Shown here in pieces: positions 1-7,502 of a DNA stretch of 19,921 nucleotides. The DNA comes from Parvibaculum sp. GTDB lineage: Bacteria; Pseudomonadota; Alphaproteobacteria; Parvibaculales; Parvibaculaceae. The translations under genes were made by a program, and so were the position numbers. A model generated the notes under the pieces. That model saw nothing but the letters and a program-made list of their open reading frames with translations. It was not told where the DNA came from and did not search any database. Position 1 is the stretch's first letter. The number at the start of each line of letters is the position of its first letter. The stretch spans positions 1-19,921 of the forward strand of contig JAGUWA010000453.1 of NCBI GenBank assembly GCA_020062605.1. The letters are read 5' to 3'.

Positions 1-597
1 GCCCAGGCCATTCTGCCGCTCCGGGGCAAGATTTTGAACGTTGCCAGCGCAAGCGGCGCGAAGCTCGCGCAGAGCCAGCAGATATCGGATCTCATGCAGG
101 CGCTGGGCGTACGGCCCGGCTCGCATTACCGCGATGAAGACTTGCGCTACGACAAGGTCATCATCATGACCGACGCCGACGTGGACGGCGCCCATATCGC
201 ATCGCTGCTCATCACCTTCTTCTATCGCGAGATGCCGAAGCTCATCGCCAATGGGCATCTCTATATGGCGGTACCGCCGCTCTACAAGCTGACGCAGGGC
301 GGCAAGACGCTCTATGCGCGCGACGACGCGCATAAGGACGAGCTTCTGAAGAGAGAGTTCACCGGCAAAGGCAAGGTCGAGGTCAGCCGTTTCAAAGGGT
401 TGGGTGAGATGATGCCCGCGCAGCTCAAGGAGACCACCATGGCGCGGGGAAAGCGCACACTGATGCGCGTCGTGGTGCCGGAGGCCGATATCAAGGAAAC
501 GAGCGGCGCCGTCGAACGGTTGATGGGGAACAAGGCGGAGCTGAGGTTCCAGTTCATCCAGGAACATGCGGCCTTCGCGCACGACCTCGACATCTGA
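1..597 (+). CDS. parE: DNA topoisomerase IV subunit B, C-terminal part
   Basis: This is the ATPase subunit of topoisomerase IV, which with ParC decatenates daughter chromosomes. The frame is open from the first base of the window and gives the last 198 residues of a protein that is usually 650-700 long, so the start lies off the left edge. The opening residues LPLRGKILNVASASGAKL match ParE; GyrB normally continues after RGKILNV with a different sequence (EKA...). The TOPRIM metal-binding motif TDADVDGAH is intact, and the conserved RFKGLGEM and the C-terminal block GNKAELRFQFI follow, ending in a TGA stop. There is no GyrB-type C-terminal insertion. The gene is convergent with the histidine kinase, with 15 bp between stops and no obvious hairpin. 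The assignment to ParE rather than GyrB is family knowledge and fairly secure. Confidence 0.93.
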   Translation, partial: AQAILPLRGKILNVASASGAKLAQSQQISDLMQALGVRPGSHYRDEDLRYDKVIIMTDADVDGAHIASLLITFFYREMPKLIANGHLYMAVPPLYKLTQGGKTLYARDDAHKDELLKREFTGKGKVEVSRFKGLGEMMPAQLKETTMARGKRTLMRVVVPEADIKETSGAVERLMGNKAELRFQFIQEHAAFAHDLDI

Positions 598-612
598 CGT
601 TGCCCGCCGCTC

Positions 613-1722
613 TCAGGAAAAAGCGCGCGTGACGGACCCCCGTTGGCTCACGCCCGCCACGCGTTCGGCCGGAAAGACGAGAATGACGGTGGTGCCTTTG
701 CCCGGTACGCTGCGAACCATCAATCGGCCCTTGTGAAGTTCCATCATCGCCTTGGCGAGCGGCAGGCCGAGGCCGGTGCCGGCATGTTTGCGCGAAAGCG
801 AGCTGTCCGCCTGACCGAACGGCGTCAAGGCAAGCTTCACCTCTTCCGGCGACATGCCGATCCCGGTATCGGATATCGAGATGACGAAGCTGCCGTTGCT
901 TCTCAGCGATGCCGAAAGGGAGACAGCGCCTCCCGCATCGGTGAACTTCACCGCATTGGAAAGCACGTTAACGAGAATCTGCCTGACCATGCGCTCGACG
1001 CCGATGAGGCGGACACTCACTTCCGGCTTTTGAACGAAGAGCGTGACGCTCCCTCGTTCGGCCAGCATGCGCACCATGTGCTCGGCGCTTTCGATGACCG
1101 CATCGACGTCAAACTCCACCTCATCGGCGGTGCTTGCGCTACCCGCTTCGATCTTCGACAGGTCGAGAATGTCGTTGATGATGCTCAGAAGATGCATGCC
1201 GCTTTCGTTGATGTCGGCGGCATATTCCCTGTAACGCGGATTCCCGATCTCGCCGAAGCGCTGATTGCGGAGGATATCCGAGAAGCCGATGATGGCGTTG
1301 AGCGGCGTCCGCAGCTCGTGGCTCATATTGGCCAGGAAATGGGACTTCGCCTCGTTGGCCCGCTCGGCATTGTCCAGCGCCCAGGCGAGACGCTCCGTCA
1401 TCTGGCGCAAAGCCCGACGGGAGACGTTCAGCGCCTGGATCGTTATCTGCGCATAGACGATGATGGGAAGGCCGACCAGCACGGTCACGATGACCGTTGC
1501 TTCCAGAATCCGCAAATCAAAGTCGATAAACCCCGTTTTGCCCAAGACCCAGTTGAGCAGGCCGGCAAGGACGACCGCCGCCGCCGTCAACAGGAGCGAC
1601 GCCATGGCCGGGCCCTGCCGACCGAGCAGGCGATTGAGCCGCGAGAGCAGCCCACGGCGGTTCGCTCCCGCCCCCTCGCCGGACTCCTTCCCTTGCAGAT
1701 TTTTCAGCGGTGCTCGGCTCAT
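613..1722 (-). CDS. membrane-bound sensor histidine kinase, orphan
   Basis: A two-component sensor kinase of 369 residues in the inner membrane. Two hydrophobic segments (about residues 40-60 and 73-93) are separated by only some 12 residues, so there is almost no periplasmic sensor domain. A helical linker follows. The HisKA dimerisation box contains SHELRTPLNAIIGF with the phospho-acceptor His135. The HATPase domain shows the N box (VNVLSNAVKF, Asn252 and Asn256), the G1 box (SDTGIGM, about 285-290) and the G2 box (GTGLGLPLAK, about 315-324). There is no PAS, HAMP or receiver domain. No response regulator gene is adjacent, so its partner must be encoded elsewhere. The catalytic core resembles the PleC/DivJ/PdhS class of alphaproteobacterial kinases, but a specific role cannot be assigned. 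The ATG start at 1722 has only a weak AGG-type ribosome site. Confidence 0.9.
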   Translation of the reverse strand: MSRAPLKNLQGKESGEGAGANRRGLLSRLNRLLGRQGPAMASLLLTAAAVVLAGLLNWVLGKTGFIDFDLRILEATVIVTVLVGLPIIVYAQITIQALNVSRRALRQMTERLAWALDNAERANEAKSHFLANMSHELRTPLNAIIGFSDILRNQRFGEIGNPRYREYAADINESGMHLLSIINDILDLSKIEAGSASTADEVEFDVDAVIESAEHMVRMLAERGSVTLFVQKPEVSVRLIGVERMVRQILVNVLSNAVKFTDAGGAVSLSASLRSNGSFVISISDTGIGMSPEEVKLALTPFGQADSSLSRKHAGTGLGLPLAKAMMELHKGRLMVRSVPGKGTTVILVFPAERVAGVSQRGSVTRAFS

Positions 1723-1895
1723 GCCTGGCCTAAAACAGCTCTGACTCGCTGGACCGAAGGTGCGCCGAAAGCCTTAACGGCACGGAAACGAATGTTGCGA
1801 CACCGGGCCACATGAGCACCGGAAACGGCTGCCGTGTGAGCGATTTTGATCATATCGGGCCAGGCCGGGCAGGAATCGCCCCGAATAGCCGCCAA

Positions 1896-1912
1896 CCACA
1901 GAAAAACTGTGG
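1896..1912. repeat. inverted repeat just upstream of the helicase promoter
   Basis: CCACAG and CTGTGG form a perfect 6-bp inverted repeat around an AAAAA spacer. It ends 6 bp before the TTGACA hexamer at 1919. It could be an operator half-site pair or a short hairpin; there is no run of T after it that would make it a terminator. Confidence 0.4.
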
Positions 1913-1918
1913 GTTCTG

Positions 1919-1946
1919 TTGACAATCGGTCGATTATCCCTATGGT
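1919..1946 (+). promoter_or_regulatory. sigma70-type promoter for the DEAD-box helicase gene
   Basis: A perfect -35 hexamer TTGACA (1919-1924) is followed after 16 bp by TATGGT (1941-1946), which matches four of six -10 positions. Transcription would start near 1953 and leave a 5' leader of about 140 nt before the helicase start at 2094. The 371-bp gap between the divergent kinase and helicase genes (1723-2093) holds no other convincing gene. Confidence 0.6.
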
Positions 1947-2093
1947 CCGCTCATCTTTAGCGGATTCGCGCGGCCGCAGAACAACGCGCTATTAGCTGCT
2001 CACCCTCCCCGATCCGTTCGGCGGAGGCTCCGTCCACGGCCCTGAAAGTGGGCCACCACGGGCAGCGCATCAACGGTGTACAGGGCTTCCCTA

Positions 2094-3572
2094 ATGACAT
2101 TTGACGAACTCGGCCTCGCGCCAGAGGTACTGAAAGCTGTAGCCGAAACGGGCTACACCGAACCGACGCCTATCCAGGCACAAGCCATTCCCCATGTTCT
2201 GGCCGGGCGCGACGTGCTCGGCATCGCCCAGACCGGTACCGGCAAGACGGCATCCTTCACGCTGCCGATGATCGACAAGCTGTCGCGGGGCCGCGCCCGG
2301 GCGCGCATGCCGCGCTCGCTCATTCTGGAACCGACGCGCGAACTTGCCGCGCAGGTCGCCGAGAACTTCGAGACCTATGGGAAGTACAACAAACTCTCGA
2401 TGGCGCTGCTGATCGGCGGCGTATCGTTCGGCGACCAGGAGAAGAAGCTGGACCGGGGCGTCGACGTCCTGATCGCGACGCCCGGCCGCCTGCTCGACCA
2501 TTGCGGCCGAGGCAAGGTGCTGCTGACGGGCGTTCAGATACTGGTGATCGACGAAGCCGACCGCATGCTCGACATGGGCTTCATTCCCGACATCGAGGAA
2601 ATCTGCAAGAAGCTGCCTTTTACCCGACAGACGCTCTTCTTCTCGGCGACGATGCCGCCGGAGATTCAGCGGCTTACCGACACGTTCCTGCACAATCCGG
2701 AGCGCATTGAAGTGGCGCGGGCATCTTCGACGGGCGCCACCATCAAGCAGGTGCTGATAAAAACGACGCGTGATGGCAAACGCGAGCTTCTCCAGAAGAT
2801 CATCGAAAACGAGAACGTGAAGAACGCGATTATCTTCTGCAATCGCAAACGCGACGTTTCCGTGCTGGAGCGTGCCTTGTCCAAAAGCGGATTGTCGGCA
2901 GGCGCCATCCATGGCGACCTCGACCAGGCGACACGCACGAGGACGCTGGACGGATTCCGGAAGGGTACCATTCGCCTGCTGGTGGCGAGCGACGTGGCGG
3001 CGCGCGGTCTCGACATTCCCGATGTGAGCCATGTGTTCAATTTCGACGTGCCGACGCATGCGGAAGACTATGTTCATCGCATCGGCCGCACCGGCCGAGC
3101 AGGCAAGAGCGGCACGGCCTACACGCTTGCGACGCGCGAGGATGGGAAATATCTCGCCGCCATCGAGAAGCTGATCGGCAACCCGATCCCAACGGAGGAA
3201 GCAGCTGTACCCGAGGCTGAAGCCGCTCCAGCCGAGGCGCAAATCGACGCCGAGGGCGAGGAACAGAAAGAACCCCGGCGCAGCCGCAGCCGTCGCGGCG
3301 GACGCGACAGGAACAAGACCGCGAAGGAAGACGTTGAAGTGCAGACGGCAGAAAAGGCCGAAAAGCACGACGCTCCCGCGGAGAAGCAGCAGCAGGCAAA
3401 GACCGAGGAAAAGCCGAGCCGGCGCGGCAGCGGTCGCGACAGAGACGATGACCGCCCCGTGGTCGGACTTGGCGATCACGTTCCGGCGTTCATCCTCCGT
3501 GCCGTCAAGCTACCCAAGAAAACGACGAAAGAGGCGGACGACGAGCTCGAGCAGGAATCGGAAGACGCCTGA
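2094..3572 (+). CDS. DEAD-box ATP-dependent RNA helicase, RhlE-like
   Basis: An ATP-dependent RNA helicase, likely acting in RNA turnover, ribosome assembly or cold adaptation. From the ATG at 2094 (492 residues) the full motif set is present in order: Q motif PTPIQAQAIP (about 24-33), Walker A AQTGTGKT (45-52), PTRELA (80-85), TPGRLLD, DEAD (153-156), SAT (184-186), DVAARGLD (300-307) and HRIGRTGRAG (328-337). The last 125 residues are a low-complexity tail alternating acidic and Arg/Lys-rich patches, typical of RNA-binding tails of RhlE/DeaD-type helicases. Near the end is a short hydrophobic element, VVGLGDHVPAFILRAV (about 456-471). I chose 2094 because AGGG lies 8 nt upstream and homologues begin MTFDELGL or similar; a GTG at 2076 is in frame. 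The gene is monocistronic and is followed by a hairpin terminator. Confidence 0.93.
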   Translation: MTFDELGLAPEVLKAVAETGYTEPTPIQAQAIPHVLAGRDVLGIAQTGTGKTASFTLPMIDKLSRGRARARMPRSLILEPTRELAAQVAENFETYGKYNKLSMALLIGGVSFGDQEKKLDRGVDVLIATPGRLLDHCGRGKVLLTGVQILVIDEADRMLDMGFIPDIEEICKKLPFTRQTLFFSATMPPEIQRLTDTFLHNPERIEVARASSTGATIKQVLIKTTRDGKRELLQKIIENENVKNAIIFCNRKRDVSVLERALSKSGLSAGAIHGDLDQATRTRTLDGFRKGTIRLLVASDVAARGLDIPDVSHVFNFDVPTHAEDYVHRIGRTGRAGKSGTAYTLATREDGKYLAAIEKLIGNPIPTEEAAVPEAEAAPAEAQIDAEGEEQKEPRRSRSRRGGRDRNKTAKEDVEVQTAEKAEKHDAPAEKQQQAKTEEKPSRRGSGRDRDDDRPVVGLGDHVPAFILRAVKLPKKTTKEADDELEQESEDA

Positions 3573-3594
3573 TCCCCGTTTCGACGACCGTAAT

Positions 3595-3621
3595 AAAGGC
3601 GGCTCCGCAGAGCCGCCTTTT
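3595..3621. terminator. bidirectional Rho-independent terminator
   Basis: A perfect 8-bp GC-rich stem (GGCGGCTC at 3598-3605 with GAGCCGCC at 3610-3617) closes a CGCA loop. It is followed by TTTT on the plus strand and preceded by AAA, which gives a T run on the minus strand. It lies between the convergent helicase and aldehyde dehydrogenase genes and can serve both. Confidence 0.85.
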
Positions 3622-3641
3622 CTGCTTTCGGACGATGCCGG

Positions 3642-5105
3642 CTACTTCTTGATCTGTGAAGCGAGCAGTTTCCGCGTCTTCGGGCTGTAAGGCGGGCGGA
3701 ACATTTCCGCGACCATCTTTGCCCTCGATTGCGTGTAGACGGCTTTCGCGTGACTGAAAGTCTTGAAACCATCGATACCATGATAGGCGCCCATGCCGGA
3801 CGGGCCGACGCCGCCAAAGGGCAAATCCTCCATCGACACATGCATGATGACGTCATTGACCGTCACGCCACCCGACGTCGTGCGGTCGAGCACAGTGCGC
3901 TCTTCCTTTTCGTCATCGCCGAAGTAGTAGAGGCCAAGCGGACGGGCATTGGCGTTCACGTAGCCAAGAACCTCGTCCACTTCCTTGTAGGTCTTGACCG
4001 GCAGGAGCGGACCGAAAATTTCGTCCTGCATGATCTTCATGTCGTCGGTCGGATTGAGCACCAGCGTCGGCGGAATCTTGTGGGCCTGCTGCTGGCTGAA
4101 GTCCTCGTTGGCCGGATTAATCTCGACGATCCTGGCACCTTTGCTCTTTGCATCCGCAAGATACGAGTTCAGACGGTCGTAGTGGCGCTGGTTGATGATC
4201 GAGGTGTAGTCGGGATTGTCCTTCATCGTCGGCAGCATCTTCGTCACCGACTTTGTGGCTTCCGACACGAACTCATCGACCTTGCCTTCCGGTACGAAAA
4301 CATAATCGGGCGCGAGGCATATCTGGCCGGCATTCAGAACCTTGCCGTTCATGATGCGGGCAGCCGCATCGTCGATCTTCGCCGACTTCGACACGATCAC
4401 CGGCGACTTTCCGCCGAGTTCCAGCGTGAGCGGCACCAGGTTCTCCGCCGCAGCGCGCATCACGTGGTAAGCGATCGACGTCGCGCCCGTGAACAGAAGG
4501 TGGTCGAAGGGCTGGCGGCTGAAAGCTTCACCGACAGCCGGGCCGCCGGTCACCACTGCCACTTCCGTCTCGTCGTAAGCCTGGCGCAGAAGACGCGCCA
4601 TCAACTCCGAGGTCGCAGGGGTAAACTCCGACGGTTTGATCATGGCGCGGTTGCCTGCGGCAAATACGCCCGCAAGCGGCGTCCATGTGAGGTTGATCGG
4701 AAAGTTCCAGGGGCTGATGATGCCGACCGTGCCCAGCGGCTGATATTCGACGCGCGCCTTGGCGCCCAGCAGGCCCAGCGGGAACTGTACCTTGCGCTTC
4801 TCCGGTTTCATCCACTGGCGGAGGTGTTTCTTCGCGTGTTTCAGCGGCCCGATTGACCCCATCACATCGGTGAGCAGCGTCTGTTCATGGCTGCGGTGGC
4901 CAAAGTCGGATGCGAGCACCTCGACGATCTCCTTTTGATTGTCGACGAGAAGCGCGATGGCGCGGTCCAGCCAATCGATGCGGCGCTCGGCGCTTGCCGG
5001 GCCTTCTGCGATGTGCGCCGCCTTCTGCTTGTCGAGGATCGCGCGGATCGAGGCCGAAATGATCGCCGAATCCGCTTCGTGAGTGGTCTGCTCCGCCAAG
5101 CTCAT
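3642..5105 (-). CDS. NAD(P)-dependent aldehyde dehydrogenase, coniferyl-aldehyde-dehydrogenase-like
   Basis: An aldehyde dehydrogenase of 487 residues that oxidises an aldehyde to the carboxylate with NAD(P)+. The sequence contains SPWNFP (Asn134), the cofactor-binding lysine in MIKPSE (Lys157), the LELGGKSP motif with Glu229, and the catalytic cysteine Cys263 in NAGQICLAPDY. The length, the LAPDY context after the cysteine, and the C-terminal PFGGVGPSGMGAYHG...FSHAKAVY block place it in the class 3/fatty and coniferyl aldehyde dehydrogenase group. Whether the true substrate is coniferyl aldehyde or a medium/long-chain aliphatic aldehyde cannot be told from sequence. The ATG at 5105 has an excellent AGGAGG site about 7 nt upstream. 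The gene stands alone, with 312 bp before the next gene; that gap has an AT-rich patch (5226-5249) but no promoter I would defend. Confidence 0.9.
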   Translation of the reverse strand: MSLAEQTTHEADSAIISASIRAILDKQKAAHIAEGPASAERRIDWLDRAIALLVDNQKEIVEVLASDFGHRSHEQTLLTDVMGSIGPLKHAKKHLRQWMKPEKRKVQFPLGLLGAKARVEYQPLGTVGIISPWNFPINLTWTPLAGVFAAGNRAMIKPSEFTPATSELMARLLRQAYDETEVAVVTGGPAVGEAFSRQPFDHLLFTGATSIAYHVMRAAAENLVPLTLELGGKSPVIVSKSAKIDDAAARIMNGKVLNAGQICLAPDYVFVPEGKVDEFVSEATKSVTKMLPTMKDNPDYTSIINQRHYDRLNSYLADAKSKGARIVEINPANEDFSQQQAHKIPPTLVLNPTDDMKIMQDEIFGPLLPVKTYKEVDEVLGYVNANARPLGLYYFGDDEKEERTVLDRTTSGGVTVNDVIMHVSMEDLPFGGVGPSGMGAYHGIDGFKTFSHAKAVYTQSRAKMVAEMFRPPYSPKTRKLLASQIKK

Positions 5106-5417
5106 TTGTATCCTCCTGATGTACGGCTACGCCTGGGGGGCGCCCACCGCCTGTTTATCCGTTGCCTTTGCCAGCCACTCGCGTGGCGGCCCCGCCGAAG
5201 CCCGGGAAAGCCCTCCCGAACCCGGTTAATTTTTCTGAAATATACATAACGAGCGGCCCTTTGAGAGCCCCCCATCGCCGGTCACCCTAGCATTTCGAAT
5301 TAGCCGCGAAAAACCGCCATTTTCCGCCGTATTTACGGGGAGGTAACCCAAACCACCTAGCGTCATTTTCAGGAATGGCAGACGGCCCCCGACAGGGCGC
5401 CTGGTGAGGGTCTACCC

Positions 5418-6476
5418 GTGACGAATGTGGACGATATCGAATTCGCAACCGAGTGGAGCGAACGCGCGCTCCAGCTTATGGCGGACCATGGAATTCCTCC
5501 TGCCCCCGACAATTACTCGGTCTGGTTCCGATACGCGTCCGGCCGGTTGCCCGAACTGAACCAGGAAATCGACAGCCGGATCGCGAGCGCCCTGCCGATC
5601 GACCTCGACACGACGGTATCGCTGCAGAAGAAATATCTGACCGAAGGCAAGCTGACGGACGTGACGCTCACAACGGGCGCGCGGATTAACACGGAAGTCG
5701 ACCAGATTCTCAGAATCATCGAAGAGTCGGTGGGCAACTCGACCGCCCTCGGCACCACGGTGCGCGAAGCAAGCGAGGGACTTACCAGCCAGTCGTCGGC
5801 AAGCGACGTGCGCAGTGCCGTCGAGGCGATCGTGAACGCATCGCGCAAGATGGAACAGCGCAGCAACGAGCTTGAAGAACATCTTCAGGCAACGAAGAAA
5901 GAGCTCAACGAACTACAGCAGAATCTCGAGAAGGCGCATAGCGAAGCGCGTACCGACGGCCTTACGGGCGTCAACAACCGCAAGGCTTTCGACGAAACGC
6001 TCGCGCGCGAGCTGGAAGTGGCGGCAAAGAGCGGCGATCCGCTCTGCCTCGTCATCGGCGATATCGACCATTTCAAGAAGTTCAACGACACATTCGGACA
6101 CCGCACGGGCGACCAGGTGCTTCGCCTGGTGGCGAGCTGTCTCAAAACCGGCGCGCTGAACGGCCACACAGTTGCCCGCTACGGCGGTGAGGAATTCGCG
6201 GTCATCATGCCCGCAACGGAAATGGCCTCGGCGGAGGCCCTTGCCAATTCCGTTCGTGAGACCGTGCAAGCGCGCGAACTCGTCAAACGTTCGACCGGCG
6301 AATCCCTTGGCCGTGTCACCATGTCGATGGGCATCGCCCAACTTCATCCCGGAGACAATGCGGCGTCTCTCATCGAACGTTCCGACGCCTGCCTCTACGA
6401 GGCCAAGCGGAGCGGACGCAACCGCGTCATCACCGAATGCCACCACATGGCGGCGCCACAAGCGCAGGCAGGCTGA
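5418..6476 (+). CDS. GGDEF-domain diguanylate cyclase
   Basis: A predicted cytoplasmic diguanylate cyclase of 352 residues making the second messenger c-di-GMP from two GTP. Residues 1-140 form a helical region I do not recognise as a named domain; residues 140-175 are a heptad-rich coiled coil of the kind that dimerises cyclases. The GGDEF domain starts at RTDGLTGVNNRKAF (178). It has the metal ligand Asp215 in GDIDHFKKFND and an active GGEEF signature at 256-260 within RYGGEEF. At the usual inhibitory-site position the residues are LNGH (247-250), not RxxD, so classical product inhibition is unlikely. No EAL domain or membrane segment is present. The start is GTG at 5418, supported by GTGAGGG about 8 nt upstream. 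It is monocistronic. Confidence 0.92.
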   Translation: MTNVDDIEFATEWSERALQLMADHGIPPAPDNYSVWFRYASGRLPELNQEIDSRIASALPIDLDTTVSLQKKYLTEGKLTDVTLTTGARINTEVDQILRIIEESVGNSTALGTTVREASEGLTSQSSASDVRSAVEAIVNASRKMEQRSNELEEHLQATKKELNELQQNLEKAHSEARTDGLTGVNNRKAFDETLARELEVAAKSGDPLCLVIGDIDHFKKFNDTFGHRTGDQVLRLVASCLKTGALNGHTVARYGGEEFAVIMPATEMASAEALANSVRETVQARELVKRSTGESLGRVTMSMGIAQLHPGDNAASLIERSDACLYEAKRSGRNRVITECHHMAAPQAQAG

Positions 6477-6532
6477 CCCGACAGGGCGCCACCAGAGCCA
6501 CCACCGACCTTTGACGCAACGGAACACTAGCT

Positions 6533-6566
6533 AGGCCGCCCCGGAGAACCCCGCGGGCGGCCTTTC
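6533..6566 (+). terminator. possible Rho-independent terminator after the diguanylate cyclase gene
   Basis: AGGCCGCC (6533-6540) pairs perfectly with GGCGGCCT (6556-6563) across a 15-nt GC-rich loop, with a short TTT at the end of the stem. The long loop and short T run make it moderate at best. The rest of 6477-6669 holds only a 12-bp palindrome, TTTCGGCCGAAA (6589-6600), and no gene. Confidence 0.5.
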
Positions 6567-6669
6567 GCATGAGGCGTTGGGCGGCTATTTTCGGCCGAAA
6601 TCCGGCGGCATGAACCGAGCCGAGGCCCTATGCTGCCCGCCAACCAGAACGAATAACCGGGACGCGACC

Positions 6670-7466
6670 ATGGAAACGCTCACGCTCGTCGCCGAAGACG
6701 GCATTGCCTGCTCACTCTCAACCGGCCCGAGGTGCTGAACAGCATCGACACGCGCCTGATCGCCGACATGCGCACCGCCATTGCCGAGGTCGCGGGGAAT
6801 TCGGATGCACGGGCGCTCCTGATCACAGGCGCCGGGCGCGGCTTCTGTGCAGCGCCGATCTTGCCGCGCAAGGACAGCGCCAGGACGGCATGTCCATCGG
6901 TCAGGGCGTGGCACATGGCATGACCGTCGGCTTCAACCCGATGATGCGAGAGCTATACGCTTTGCAGAAGCCCATCGCGGCTGCCGTAAACGGTGTCGCT
7001 GTCGGGGGCGGGGTCGGCCTTGCCCTTGCGGCGGACATCGTCATCGCCGCAAAGAGCGCTTCATTTGTGCAGGTCTTCGGTCTTCGGTCCTCGGCTTGGG
7101 CTCATTCCGGATCTGGGCTGCACATGGCACCTGCCGAGGCTCGTCGGACGCGCACGGGCACTCGGCCTCGCGCTCACGGACGACAAGCTTCCCGCAGAGA
7201 CGGCAGCGGAATGGGAACTGATCTGGCAATGCGTCGATAACGAAGCGCTGATGAGCGAGGCTCGCGCGGTCGCGGCGAAGCTCGCCAAAGGCCCGACGAA
7301 TGCCTTCGGCGAAATCCGCAAGGCGATCGACGCTGCAGGAAACAACGACTTCGCCGCACAGCTCGATTATGCGCGCGACGTTCAGGGCATGCTCGGCGAT
7401 CACCCGAATTTCGCCGCAGGCGTGAAGGCTTTCCTCACCAAGAAGGAACCGGAATTCACGGCCTGA
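6670..7466 (+). pseudogene. PaaG-like enoyl-CoA hydratase/isomerase, three frame disruptions
   Basis: A crotonase-fold gene whose pieces lie in three reading frames. It opens METLTLVAEDGIA at 6670. A one-base loss near 6707-6709 shifts the frame into LLTLNRPEVLNSIDTRL. A second one-base loss near 6852, inside the conserved GRGFCAGADL, shifts it again into AVNGVAVGGGVGLALAADI. A third change lies at a heptamer repeat (7073-7093), after which LGLIPDLGCTWHLPRLVGRARALGLAL runs on to the stop at 7466. Put together, the pieces give about 260 residues matching PaaG (2-(1,2-epoxy-1,2-dihydrophenyl)acetyl-CoA isomerase) and related CoA isomerases along their whole length. The active-site PD of the PaaG family is kept, but the usual SGG is LGC here. 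It sits just upstream of an intact paralogue. Pseudogene decay and sequencing error are both possible. Confidence 0.85.
7073..7093 (+). repeat. tandem heptamer repeat at a frameshift site
   Basis: GTCTTCG occurs twice in tandem (7073-7079 and 7080-7086), followed by a third copy with one change, GTCCTCG (7087-7093). Removing one copy restores the reading frame of the PaaG-like gene (...VFGPRLGLIPD), so slipped-strand duplication is a likely cause of the third disruption. Confidence 0.65.
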
Positions 7467-7502
7467 GCCACGATATTCACAAAAAAACACAGGGAGAAGA
7501 GA

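Noticed and set aside
1723..2093. Three GANTC (CcrM-type) sites at 1743, 1873 and 1963
   Set aside because: Only slightly more than expected by chance in this length, and no other sign of cell-cycle control.
2091..3479. Long open frame on the minus strand opposite the helicase gene (462 codons)
   Set aside because: It mirrors a gene with a full motif set; its translation is Arg/Ala/Leu-rich with no domain, as expected from antisense frames in GC-rich DNA.
5106..5417. Promoter-like hexamers (TTGAGA at 5261, TATTTA at 5330)
   Set aside because: Spacing to any partner hexamer is wrong, so no promoter is claimed for the aldehyde dehydrogenase or cyclase genes.
6589..6600. 12-bp palindrome TTTCGGCCGAAA upstream of the broken PaaG-like gene
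   Set aside because: A perfect palindrome of this size could be an operator, but it occurs alone with no promoter around it, and the downstream gene is broken.
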